Source of the DNA: Botryotinia globosa
Taxonomy: Eukaryota > Ascomycota > Leotiomycetes > Helotiales > Sclerotiniaceae
Direction: 5' to 3'
Length of the DNA stretch: 64,000 bases
Assembly (NCBI GenBank): GCA_014898425.1
Contig: RCSZ01000006.1
Span: 744,001 to 808,000, forward strand
The notes under the pieces are model-generated. The model worked only from the letters and a program-made list of their open reading frames with translations, was not told the DNA's origin and did no database searches. Shown piece after piece: positions 9,783 through 19,768 of this stretch. The translations under genes were made by a program, and so were the position numbers. Within the stretch, counting starts at the first letter, position 1. Every line of letters starts with the position of its first letter.

Positions 9783-10309
9783 AGCATCGACTTTAAAGAT
9801 ATTCATACATTCAAACTTAAAGTTTATATTAATATTTTTTTTATTAATATTATAATAAATAGTTCAAATGTTACAAAGTGTTTTTGTTTTTGTTTTCAAT
9901 TATTCAAATAGATTGCTTTAATATATTATTAATCTAACTATTATTTTCAAAAGTTTAGATATCATTATATTAATTGCCTCTTAATATTTCACTTTTGAAA
10001 ACTTTGATTTTTATATTCCAAATACTTTTATAATTTCAAAAGGTTTCTATAAAAGTAATTATTAGATCTCTAATAATAATAATATATCTAATTAGATTTA
10101 TTTTGATTAAAGAAATCTTATAGGAGTATTATAGAGCTATATTCACAATTCTATAATAGATTTAAAACTTTATTTCAAATTTTCAGAATGCTCACTTTGT
10201 CGTGTTTTAATTCTCAACAGATATCATAGAAACAATATATTAATAAATAGAAATTATATAATATTACAAAATAAATAAATAGAAATAAAACTTTAATAAT
10301 TTTATTCTA
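9783..10309. other. AT-rich gene-free DNA
   Basis: RIP-like AT-rich sequence between the gene relic and TIR element family 5. No ORF, RNA gene or repeat structure is seen. Confidence 0.6.
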
Positions 10310-10730
10310 CGGAGGTTGAAGGCGTAAGTCGTATAAGCCTCATTTTTAATAAAAGTTGCTGTTTTACGAAATTCTAATGCCGCTTTTAGCAATTTTACTA
10401 GATATTCAGCTAATCCCCCCAAATTTTCGAAATTTGAAGCTTTTCATCTCTTTTTTCAACTTTTATAATTTTAAAGCTTTTAAAACTTTTAAAGCTTTCA
10501 ATAGGTTCTAAATCTACTTAGAATAGTATTTCCAAAAAGAAAAATATGAAATTTGATAAATTTGAATGATTTTGCTAGGATTAGAATAAATTTACAATAC
10601 TTTCACCACCTAGAGTTCACTATATAAATTTTCAACCAGCGTGATAATATGATTGGTCAAAATCATAAAAATGGGGAAAAGCTTGGTCGCTTTTTGGTGT
10701 ATTTTATAATACTTACGCCGTTAACCTCCG
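10310..10730. mobile_element. TA-flanked TIR element, family 5
   Basis: CGGAGGTTGAAGGCGTAAGT at 10310 pairs with the right end (minus-strand CGGAGGTTAACGGCGTAAGT), with TIRs of about 27 bp running into GTATAA. TA flanks both sides (10308-10309 and 10731-10732). The element is about 421 bp, with an interior less AT-rich than the other elements and no ORF. This fits a non-autonomous Tc1/mariner-type element. Confidence 0.8.
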
Positions 10731-10732
10731 TA

Positions 10733-11362
10733 ATTTAGCAAAATTATATTGATTTAGATAATAGATTTAAATTAAAGATTAAATAATAGCTCGAAAAATT
10801 ATAATATAGAATCTTTCAAATCGAAAATATATAGAATTTTCCTAAATAAGCTAGCTCAATCGGGTCCTAGCTCATTTGCGCTTCGGCGTGAGCGCTCAAT
10901 CCGGTCCCCTCCGAAGGGACCAATATATCACGTGATCTCATACCGTGACAATAATATTTATTATAAAAATTATATAATTTATATAATTAGATATTGAAAT
11001 TAAATTAATATAAAAAATAGATTTAAATATTTAAAATCAAATTTTTTACATATTGAATATAAAGATTATATGAAAAGTAAGAATGTTATATAGAAAACAA
11101 CGATTTTATATAAAAGATAAGGATATTATACATAATATATTCGAAATTGTTCTAATAGATCATTATAAGAAGATATCAATCAAATCCATAATTGACATAT
11201 TGATACATCATTATATATATAATACATGGGATGGAATTCATCAATCCGATTCGAACAATAGGTTGATCTCCAATGTTACATCTCCACCGCATTTAAAGCC
11301 ACGAAGAAGTACCTATACATAGGTAGGTACAATGAATGTATGTATGAAGAAAAAGAAGAAAG
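10733..11362. other. AT-rich DNA with hairpin island, then promoter
   Basis: The segment is AT-rich apart from a GC-rich island at about 10860-10945. The island holds GGTCCC (10903-10908) paired with GGGACC (10916-10921) and the motif TCACGTGATCTCATACCGTGAC. Composition becomes balanced after about 11.2 kb, where the conserved gene block begins. The final part is probably the promoter of the gene starting at 11363. Confidence 0.5.
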
Positions 11363-12537
11363 ATGCCTCCACCAATTGTATGTTCTATGAATATATATAT
11401 ATATATATATATATCCTCATATCTACACATATAAACCTAACCTAACATACTGAGCAGACACCATCCCCCCATCGATTCGTGATTAAAAGACAATCCGGCC
11501 CTTCAGCTCCCCCTCCCCCTCCACCTCCACCATCGCAACTCGCACAAGAATCAACTCCCCGTCCATCAAACACGCAACAATTCAATACAACTCCTCGTTT
11601 TACATTTTCCTCCACTCCAAAACCCAATGCTACGCAAAGTACAGGTATACCATCATCCACACCCGCGGGTCGATACTTAACCCCCGCTCGAAAAAGTACA
11701 AAAGCGAAAGAGAATATCGATGATCCTTCAGATGATTACCCCGCGCATCTTCCTCTTCACGATTCTATAGATACAAACGATGATTTCGATACCGCTCTTG
11801 GGTATTCTACCGAAGATGAAGACGAAGATGTAGACACAAAAGACTATGAGATAAATCCCCGATCATCCAAACGCCGTCGAATTTCTGTTTCTCCAGATAT
11901 CACCCTGGAAGAAAATGAAGATTTATTATCTTCTTCTCTACCTATAATTTCTTCGCCGATTTCTCATCGTCCTACTCAAATCTCATCCACTGGCGGCAAA
12001 CCTAAATTTCTTCTCTCGACTCCTGTACCATCTACATCTCAATATATTGCCCCGACGACTTTTCTCAAACCACCTCGATTTCGTCCGCCTGATCCTGCGG
12101 AGTCAAAGGGAAGTGGAGATCCTTTGCCCGAACAATTTTCTCCGCATCGAAAAGGGAGACAATATTTAGCTGGAGGATTGGCGGCGGAAGTTAGGGATTG
12201 GTTGATTAACATCGATTCTGGGATTGGTGCTGTGCAGAAAGGGAAAGAGAGAAATGGAGAATGGGTGACGAGGATAAAGATAGAAGAGGTGAGGAGGGAT
12301 GGAAGGGAAATGTGTCTAGTAAGGGGTAGACAGGTGCGAGATGTGGATGGAGAAGAGGTTATAGATGGTTTGGGGGAAGTTAGGGTTATGTTAGCTGGTG
12401 AGGGAACGGGGATAGGGTTGCAGAGGGGAATGGACGTGGATGTTGGGAGGATAGTGGGTATTAAGGGCCCGGTTTGGGAGATTGTGGTCGATGGGGTTAA
12501 ATGGAGTGTTGGGGTGGAGTGGAAGGTATTAGGATGA
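11363..12537 (+). CDS. Conserved-looking hypothetical protein, Pro-rich N-terminus
   Basis: Predicted two-exon gene for 364 residues. Exon 1 is only 15 nt (11363-11377, MPPPI). It ends at a GTATGT donor and joins in phase 0 across an 80-bp intron (11378-11457, branch CTAAC, acceptor GAGCAG) to 11458-12537. The large exon has no ATG of its own at its start, which is why the upstream exon is proposed. The protein has a polyproline tract at about 20-30, a Ser/Thr/Pro-rich disordered region, an acidic patch, a basic SSKRRR motif, and a more ordered C-terminus from about residue 240. That end is rich in beta-prone Val/Gly and could be an OB-like fold (weak inference). Nuclear location is plausible from the basic motif. 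The family is not recognised. It converges on the GNAT gene. Confidence 0.65.
11388..11414. repeat. (AT)n microsatellite inside an intron
   Basis: About 13 AT units lie within the 80-bp first intron of the gene at 11363-12537. Length variation here would change intron size. Confidence 0.8.
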
Positions 12538-12772
12538 TGAGGTGATACGATATGTTATGAGATGGCATGATATTCTGACCGAAGAAAGTGTATGATCAAA
12601 CATGAATGTCTATGTATTAACTATTCGCCTGCTATTTGGAGACGTCTCGCCTAGCTATTCAACTAGTCGCATATAAATTAGCAGCAATCTAACAACAAAA
12701 CCAAAAAACCCCAAACCCCAAGTCTATTAAATCTACGATCAGAGGCCCCTGGCCCCCTTCCCTCTCAATTCT

Positions 12773-13764
12773 CTATTTCCCCCCTCTTGGCGGCCGTCTC
12801 ATAATAACATGTCTCGTGCTCCCCATCCCCTCACCCCCTTCATACCTATCTAACTGGATATCCATACAATGCACATCCACAAACCCATATTTGCGATAGA
12901 GACCGATGCCCCAGGGACTAGCACCCAGTACTACTTGCAGGGATTTCTCATCCGCGAATTTGAGTCCTTGTTCGAGGAGAAGCGTGCCGATTCCGCGGCG
13001 TTGGTAGGAGGGGTGGATGACGAGGATATTGAGTTCTGGGGGAGGGTTTAGTAGGGGTTTGGGAGTGAGAATTGAAGGGGAAGGGGAAAGGAGGGGGAAG
13101 AGCAGGGAAGAGAAGGTGAGGGTTTAGTGAGCTGAGGGGGTGAAGGGATAGGAACGAAAGAGGGGAATATAAACGAAAAAAGAATAGAATAAAACATACT
13201 CAACCACTTTTCACCCCCACAAGCCTCAAACATATACTCATCTCCCCTCACAAAAACATCCTCACACAATTGAACATTACTCCCCTTTCCCCAAATCTCC
13301 TCCAACTCCTCTTTCGTCTTGATCCTCGTCTTCCCCTCGTCTCCCGATCCCGTCGAGGAATCCATCGACCCCTTCCCCTTCCCCATCTCCTCCCCACCCC
13401 CCAAACTCCACCCCGCAATCCCCACAATCTCCTCCATGTCCCCACTCTCCAATCCCAAAACCGCCTTACAATACCATCCCCCCTCTTCCTCTCCTCCTCT
13501 CTCCGCCTTATCGAGAAACTTCTCAAACTGTCTCTCGCGCATCTTCAGGGCCTCGGGACTTCCTCTCTCTTTCCCAAATGCCAGGTCGCTGAATTCATCT
13601 TCTTCAAATGCGAGATGTTCGAGGAGGGCTATGCGCGGAAGATCGGCTTTCGTGACGGGGAGAAGTGTGAGTGGGTGGTTGGCCTTATCATTGTAGTCGG
13701 GTTTTGAATAAGGGACTGAGTGGGAATTTGCTATATTGGTAGGATGAGGGTGTGTGATAGCCAT
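12773..13764 (-). CDS. GNAT-family N-acetyltransferase
   Basis: Two exons: 13764-13200 and 13035-12773. The 164-bp intron (13036-13199) has a GTATGT donor and CCCCAG acceptor, and the splice restores the frame, giving 275 residues. The second exon carries the acetyl-CoA-binding motif A, with LVIHPSYQRRGIG at about 193-205 (Q200-R-R-G-I-G205), then ASPWGIGLYRKYGF of motif B. These are hallmarks of GNAT acetyltransferases, which move acetyl from acetyl-CoA to an amine. The substrate is unknown. The N-terminal half contains a low-complexity Gly/Lys/Ser insert. No signal peptide is seen, so it is probably cytosolic or nuclear. Without the second exon the catalytic motif would be lost, which supports this model. 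Confidence 0.85.
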
Positions 13765-14810
13765 TGTGTATTAGGTAGGTGATTATAAAATGCGTTGTGA
13801 GGATGTGGAGGATAGAGTGTGTATGAAAGGAAATGCGAAGTGTGATAATCGATCAATAACCAGATAGATAGTAGATGAAGATATATAACACATATAAGAT
13901 TTACTACTCCGTACCAGCACTGGACAAATGAAGTGGATAGAGTAGAAGCAAAACAGAGCAGAGCAAAGTAAAAACAAATATATGCAAAACAAACAAACAA
14001 AAAGTGCAGAATAAGAATATATAAAACCAGTCCCATCCAATCTGTCTATCCGTCTGTCTATCAAAACCACAACCACATCTCATCTCATCCCATCCCCAAA
14101 ACAAACATCTACCTACCTACCTACCTACCTACCTATCCCATCTCCATATCTCCTCCACACTTGACCGAATCTTCCAAGTTCCTTTCCACCCATCCACCCA
14201 TCCATCCATCCATCCGTCTATCTGGAGATACGATGACCTACCACACCAGTCTGCATGCATGATCTCATACCCATCCACGCACATCCCACAGCCCACAGCC
14301 CACAGCACACACCTACCTATCCACTCACCGGGGTCCCACGCCGTCCCACGCATTCGCATGCAGGAACACCCGATCCAATCCAAAAATATCCAGCCCATGT
14401 ATCTATCCTAGCCATATGCGTATCCGTGTGTGTGTACACCCAACCCAACTATCGGTGAAACATTCATTCACCACTCACCATCACCATATCACTCATCTGC
14501 CTACTCCCGGATCACATCAAAGTGAAACTCTATTCCATTGATTGATATACTAGGTTTGATTCGTGTAGGTGGACGGGGTGGACACTGCTTGCTTGTAAGT
14601 TGTAACTAAACTATATTATAACGGCTCGGAAAGCGGGTTCGGGTTCCGGAGTTGAGTTGTGTACATACCTATTGACTTATATGTTTACTTGCTCACATAT
14701 CTACATACATATACATATCTACCTAATATTCTGTAGCCAACCGAACGAACTGTATTGATGTCTGTCTATCGGTCTGAGAATCTTACCGATTGAGTCAGTC
14801 ACCGAGTACA

Positions 14811-14862
14811 TCATACATCATACATCATACATCATGTATCATGTATCATGTATCATGTATCA
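14811..14862. repeat. 7-bp tandem array with unit switch
   Basis: Three or more CATACAT units are followed directly by four CATGTAT units. The switch is a clean two-base change (AC to GT) kept through the second half of the array. Confidence 0.75.
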
Positions 14863-15303
14863 CACACCATATTACCATACAATTCTTTACCCCGACTCCC
14901 ACTTCCCACTTCCCACTTCCCAATTCTCACAACCAACCTTATGCCAATTCCCTCACAACTCATCCCTCCCCATCCCCATCCTCATCCCCATCCCCAGCTA
15001 ATTCCACAAACTTTAAGTCTCAAACAACACCTCGATAAACTTCCCATTTACATTTCCATAACTTTCCTTACCGTTCTACCTAGATATCATTCATCATTCA
15101 TCATTCATCATTCATCATCTCGACCACCAAGCCCCCCAAATTCTCAACACTCAAGACATTCTCGCCGGGACGGATTAGGAAGGTGTGTATACATAACGTT
15201 TATTGCACACAACACAATACCACACTTGACATGACATGAAATCGATGAACCTCAACTCCCGGTGATGTTACTTTGTAATCATGATTTTGATTGGTCAGAA
15301 AGC

Positions 15304-15324
15304 GGGGGAGGGAGGGAGGGAGGG
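15304..15324 (+). other. G-quadruplex-type motif
   Basis: Five runs of three or more G are separated by single A residues, followed by a GAAA-rich polypurine tract to about 15345. This meets the usual G-quadruplex pattern. Folding in vivo is not shown. Confidence 0.6.
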
Positions 15325-16040
15325 AAGGAAGAAAGAAAGAAAGGATGAGATCTGGAGTTCTAGGTAAGCATAGAACTTTCGAAGTTCTAAACATCCATCT
15401 CTCATTTCTTGTTTCATTCCAGATACAGGAGTAGTAAATAAAATGTGACATCAATTGATAGTTTTCACATCTACATTTACATATTAAACTGAGTTCAGAG
15501 AAGCATTTATCATTTCAATACCCCTTGAATTCATCAAATCGCTAGGCCTACGCCTCATGCTGGCTGGATCCAGAAGCACTAGTCTCTTGTGTGTCTCTAG
15601 TTATTTTCTAATCTTCGGGTCTACGCCCCCTTCATCCACTTTCGCTACCAATTTCCATCCATCCATGCATTTCTCCATCCTCTGTATCTCTTCATCCTCA
15701 TTTCATTTCATCTCCTCGCCTCAAACCAAAATTCATTCATCACCAACTATATCCCGCTAAAATCGGAAATAACTAACCGAGGAGGCAGCGCACGCTTGCT
15801 GTTGAAAAAAAATCCCACAGATAATAACCCTCAAGCTTTAGTCTCTGCATATCCATGCCGTAATAACCCGCCTGCACCCATTCATACCATAACATATATT
15901 TCCTTTTCGAGATCCTGATCTTCCCCCAATATGTAAATACAATTATATTCCCACTAGTAGCGACTCTTTGATGAAGAGTGCGTGTGCATGGCTCATCAAC
16001 TCCCACCCTGATCCATCCCATGTACCGAACAACGATTCCC

Positions 16041-18058
16041 CTACAACTCCAAATCATCACTAATTCCAATATCAATACTAGCAATAATATCATCATCCAT
16101 AAGGGGTCTCCTGAAACCCGGAACTCCTCCCTTTGTAGTCGTCTGTAGCCTACTGAAATTTGGTACCGGCAATGCATCCTTCTTAGCCGCTAATTTGGGA
16201 GTATTGTTGGTCGAGGTTCCACTGACTGGAGTCGCTGTTGCACTGTCCTTTCCACCAGTATGATCATGTTTGAAAGTAGCTCTAGTTTTGACACGACGGG
16301 AGTGATCTTCATCAACAATTTCTCCACGAGCAATTGCTGCTTCAGCTAATCGTGCTGCACGACGTTCGTTAATTTGTGCTTGGCGTACTTCCTCGATATT
16401 CTTACGACGGTTGGTTCGGTTGAGTTCGGCAAGTCGATCTTGTTGGGAGTGGACGGTCTTCTTCTTTGGCGTGGGCTTAAGTGTAGTGCCATAAGCTAAT
16501 TTAGCACTTTCAAGTGCCTCGAGCTCTGAACGATATTTCTCTTCCAGTTCGGTATTTCCAAGGCTCTTCTGCTCCTTGATAGCGTTGTTCAGACGCGCAC
16601 GTTCTGCTGTGTTCCATTTTTCGGTCAAAACACTCGACTTCTTCAACTTTGTTTGCAACTCCTCTTCAGTCCAAGGTCGGTTAACGAGAGCATTGATTTC
16701 TGCACACTTTTGCATCAACTTTGGCTTTGTTGGAACAGGTATGCCATCTGCGATACAATTTTGCTTATATCTCTGCCATTCTGCCTCTGTGAATCGAGAA
16801 TCTGAGCAAGCAATGAATGGCCATGATCTCTCAGATTTGCCGTGTGCAGCGATCACATATTGTGTTGTTGAGAATTGCTTCCCATTAGCAGACATCATAG
16901 CATATGGTCTATCTTCTTTGAAGCCTAAAATAAGTTAGCTTGGGCTAATACAAGAATAATTCCAATGCATTAACCTTTGACGAGTCCCATGCGGTAAAGA
17001 TTCTGATTCGTCTCCTTATCAACACCAATATTTACCCGAACGAAGCATCCAGTGATCGCATCATCAAAGCCAGGATAGAAGCAGACCATGGCGAATCTAC
17101 TCCTACCGACTCGAACTCGTTCAAGATCGTATAAAACTGCTGGCTCTGCATCACGGTAATCTGGAGATGCAGATCTCTTCTTTGACTTTGATGCTGTCCA
17201 CTCAACCTCACTATCTTCATCAGATCCATCATCTGAATAATCATCGCGATTATCTCTGCGACTATCACCTCCACGGCGCTCCTTGTCTTCTTCACGGCGA
17301 CGTTGACGATCATTCTTCTCGGCTCTTGCGCGCTTAAGACTGTCGATTCCAGTACTAGCTTCTCCAACTTTTCCACCACCCAGTTTGGTACGTTGGCGAG
17401 ATGTCTTGCGTTGATTGTCGTCCAAATCTGCAGTACCCGCCTTGCGCTTTTTCTCTGCTTTCTTGTCCGCGGCATCACGACCATTCAAAAGTTGACGAAG
17501 TACTCTGTTTTGTCGATCCCTCTCGATTTCTTGTGCACGATCAGCCAAGACCTGTTCACGTTCGATTTCAGGCATAGACATGATAGTTGCTTTATCAGAA
17601 GCGTTCATGAATCGACCTTCGAGAGGATAACGATCAGCATCGTCGCGGAAACCTGGGCCATCAGAATCGGAATCAGATTCATCCATTGGGGCTGATCGTT
17701 CTGAACGAACGGATTCGTCACCAGAAGAACTGTTGTTAATCATATTAGTATAATATATGGCTTCATATGACTGCTGTAACAATATCTCGCGATATCAATG
17801 TTTGCGAATTTGCGACGGGAAGTAATGTAATAGCAGATGGATAATCCACGGTAAAAAAAACACTTACGCTTCACCTTCTTCTTCTGAATCATCATTTCTT
17901 CTACCTCCCTTCTTTCCACCCTTCTTAGCTGAACTCTTTATATTTCCATTGCGGTCGGGTGATGAAGAACTATGCCTTCCGTCATTTGAAGCGACCTGCT
18001 CATCTCCTGAAGAATCATCTCCGGCAAGAGCGAGGAGTTCATCATCAATATCCGCCAT
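16041..18058 (-). CDS. RTF1: Paf1-complex subunit Rtf1 (Plus3 domain)
   Basis: Three exons: 18058-17868, 17729-16975 and 16924-16041. Introns are 138 bp (17730-17867, GTAAGT donor) and 50 bp (16925-16974, GTTAAT donor, TTTTAG acceptor). The joins give 609 residues, close to yeast Rtf1. The N-terminus is acidic/serine-rich and lysine-rich, followed by a charged helical region. The Plus3 domain is at about 255-390 and spans the second splice (LYDLERVRVGRSRF, YRMGLVKGF, TQYVIAAHGK). Then come a coiled Rtf1 C-terminal region and a final FRRPLMDDDIIASIDIGI-type segment. Rtf1 helps RNA polymerase II elongation and promotes H2B ubiquitination through the Paf1 complex (family knowledge). It is transcribed divergently from COQ7, sharing a promoter region of about 565 bp. 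Confidence 0.93.
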
Positions 18059-18622
18059 TGTGAAATCTCAAATATAACAAGTTTCGGTATATGTCGAGAT
18101 TGCGATTGTAGATCAAAGACCCTGGGATCGTATGTCGTAGGAGTAAAAGGGTGGTTGTAATGAGATACGACCGAAAGTGCGTAATTTATAGTTTATCCAA
18201 ATGTCGTAGAGTCGAAGGTTATTAGTTGTTGAATCGTATGTAGTAGATGTATGTGAGAGACTGATAGAAAAAGAAAATCTATAGTTTCTTCCGAAATATG
18301 TTTGAATAACTGAGTCGTAAGTTTGAAATAAAGTGAATTGATGAATTTATATCTTTCGAGAACATGAGAACGTTACAGTAGAACAATTCAGCCGGCTCTC
18401 CTTGGTAGGACATTAGCGTGTATCTAGCGCGAACTGCTTAGTCATCATTGCGATAACGTAATGATAAGGCATATCATCGCACTAGTGAATCACCGAAGCT
18501 CCGGTGTTCTAGGCGTCATGGAAATGAGGGATGGAAATATTTCTGAGGTCATTTTATATATTTAATCATTTACATTACTGTATTAGACTGATAGACGACT
18601 TGTACAAACCCAAACAACCAAA
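18059..18622. promoter_or_regulatory. Divergent promoter region RTF1/COQ7
   Basis: This 564-bp stretch separates the start codons of RTF1 (minus) and COQ7 (plus), so it must hold both promoters. It has no ORF. I see no confident single binding site. Confidence 0.6.
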
Positions 18623-19474
18623 ATGAATACATCTAGACTTTCCAATTGTTCTGCTCGATCACTCTTCACATCTCAATCACCTCTCTACGATTTCCTAGTA
18701 CCAAGTTTCATCAATTTGCCCAGATCATCCCGGAATATTCGCCAGCTCTCTACAACCCCTCCATCCTCCTCTTCGGCCACTTCTGGCACTATCTCTTCAC
18801 CCAATTCCAGAAACGCGCATGAACATCACACTACGAACCCATCACACCCCGCTCCTCGATCCGGCGCAGAGGCCATTCTCAATGCCTCCCCCTCAAATAA
18901 GCCCTTGACCCAATCCCAAAAAGATTTCCTTACCAGCGCCCTGCGTGTCAATCAAGCCGGCGAGCTTGCCGCAACCCTGATCTACACCGCGCAAACCCCT
19001 CCAATCACAAATGCACACCCTCATCTGCGTCCCCTAATGGCGCACATGTATGATCAAGAAGCTGGACACTTTGCCACCTTCAATCATCTACTCGCTAAAC
19101 ATCGCATACGTCCAACCGCATTAACACCCGTCTGGTCACTAGCTGCATCGGCTTTAGGATGGGGAACCGGGCTGATGGGACGAGAAGCAGCAATGGCATG
19201 TACAGAGGCTGTGGAGACGGAGATTGGGACGCATTATAATGAGCAGGTGCAGGTTTTATTGGAGATGAAGGCACAGATGGAGGCGAGGGGCGAGGAATTG
19301 GGAGAGGAATTGACGGAATTGTTGGAGACTATTAGGAGGATTCGGGATGAGGAATTAGAACACTTAGACCATGCCGTTGAACATGATGCGAAGAAAGCTG
19401 TGCCTCACGAACTGTTGACTGGCGTTATTAGGGCGGGGTGTAGAGGGGCAATTTGGGTTAGCGAGAGGGTATGA
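18623..19474 (+). CDS. COQ7: 5-demethoxyubiquinone hydroxylase, mitochondrial
   Basis: Single-exon gene for 283 residues from an ATG in a good context (CCAAAATGAA). The N-terminal 80 residues are Ser/Arg-rich and low in acidic residues, as expected for a mitochondrial presequence. The Coq7 di-iron core starts at about 97. Metal-ligand motifs are visible: Glu114 in NQAGELAA, Glu146 and His149 in DQEAGHF, Glu195 in CTEAVE, and an EExEH-type motif (Glu243/244, Glu246, His247) in the last helix. The enzyme hydroxylates demethoxyubiquinone in the inner mitochondrial membrane during coenzyme Q synthesis (family knowledge). All expected ligands are present and the length is normal with a long presequence. 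Confidence 0.95.
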   Translation: MNTSRLSNCSARSLFTSQSPLYDFLVPSFINLPRSSRNIRQLSTTPPSSSSATSGTISSPNSRNAHEHHTTNPSHPAPRSGAEAILNASPSNKPLTQSQKDFLTSALRVNQAGELAATLIYTAQTPPITNAHPHLRPLMAHMYDQEAGHFATFNHLLAKHRIRPTALTPVWSLAASALGWGTGLMGREAAMACTEAVETEIGTHYNEQVQVLLEMKAQMEARGEELGEELTELLETIRRIRDEELEHLDHAVEHDAKKAVPHELLTGVIRAGCRGAIWVSERV

Positions 19475-19768
19475 TGCGATGTTCGATAAATGTACAAATA
19501 TTGGGTACACACTGTTGTACAGAGTGACAGGGTTTATATTTGATAGAGAGATTTATTTATACGATTAATCTAAGCGTAGTACCATACAAGCTTTTTCGAC
19601 AAAATAGACCACTGAAATAAAATGAACTCCAATCTCCATGTCTTTCTTCCTATGCTAGAAATCTGTACGGAAACGCCGTCCCATGAGAATGCCCCTCTTT
19701 GTTATATTATAAGCTGTACACAAATGAAATGAAATATACAAGGCGCTATCTAGCGTTGCCATTAAATA
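19475..19768. other. Convergent intergenic region
   Basis: Non-coding DNA between the COQ7 stop and the predicted PLD stop. It should hold both 3' UTRs and polyadenylation signals. Nothing else is seen. Confidence 0.5.

Larger units (their letters stand above)
13765..16040. other. Long intergenic region with many simple repeats
   Basis: This 2.3-kb region lies between the divergently placed GNAT start and the RTF1 stop. It holds (CTAC)n at about 14108-14135, CATC-type repeats at about 14190-14215, a 7-bp array that switches from CATACAT to CATGTAT (about 14811-14862), TCAT repeats near 15090-15120, and a polypurine tract at 15304-15345. Open frames here are low-complexity and not credible. 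It probably holds the GNAT promoter and the RTF1 3' UTR. Confidence 0.6.

Noticed and set aside
11083..11322. 79-codon AT-rich ORF
   Set aside because: Lys/Ile-rich translation typical of AT-biased non-coding DNA; promoter position.
13270..13707. Plus-strand ORFs opposite the GNAT gene
   Set aside because: They are antisense shadows of the acetyltransferase coding strand, rich in Pro/Ser/Leu.
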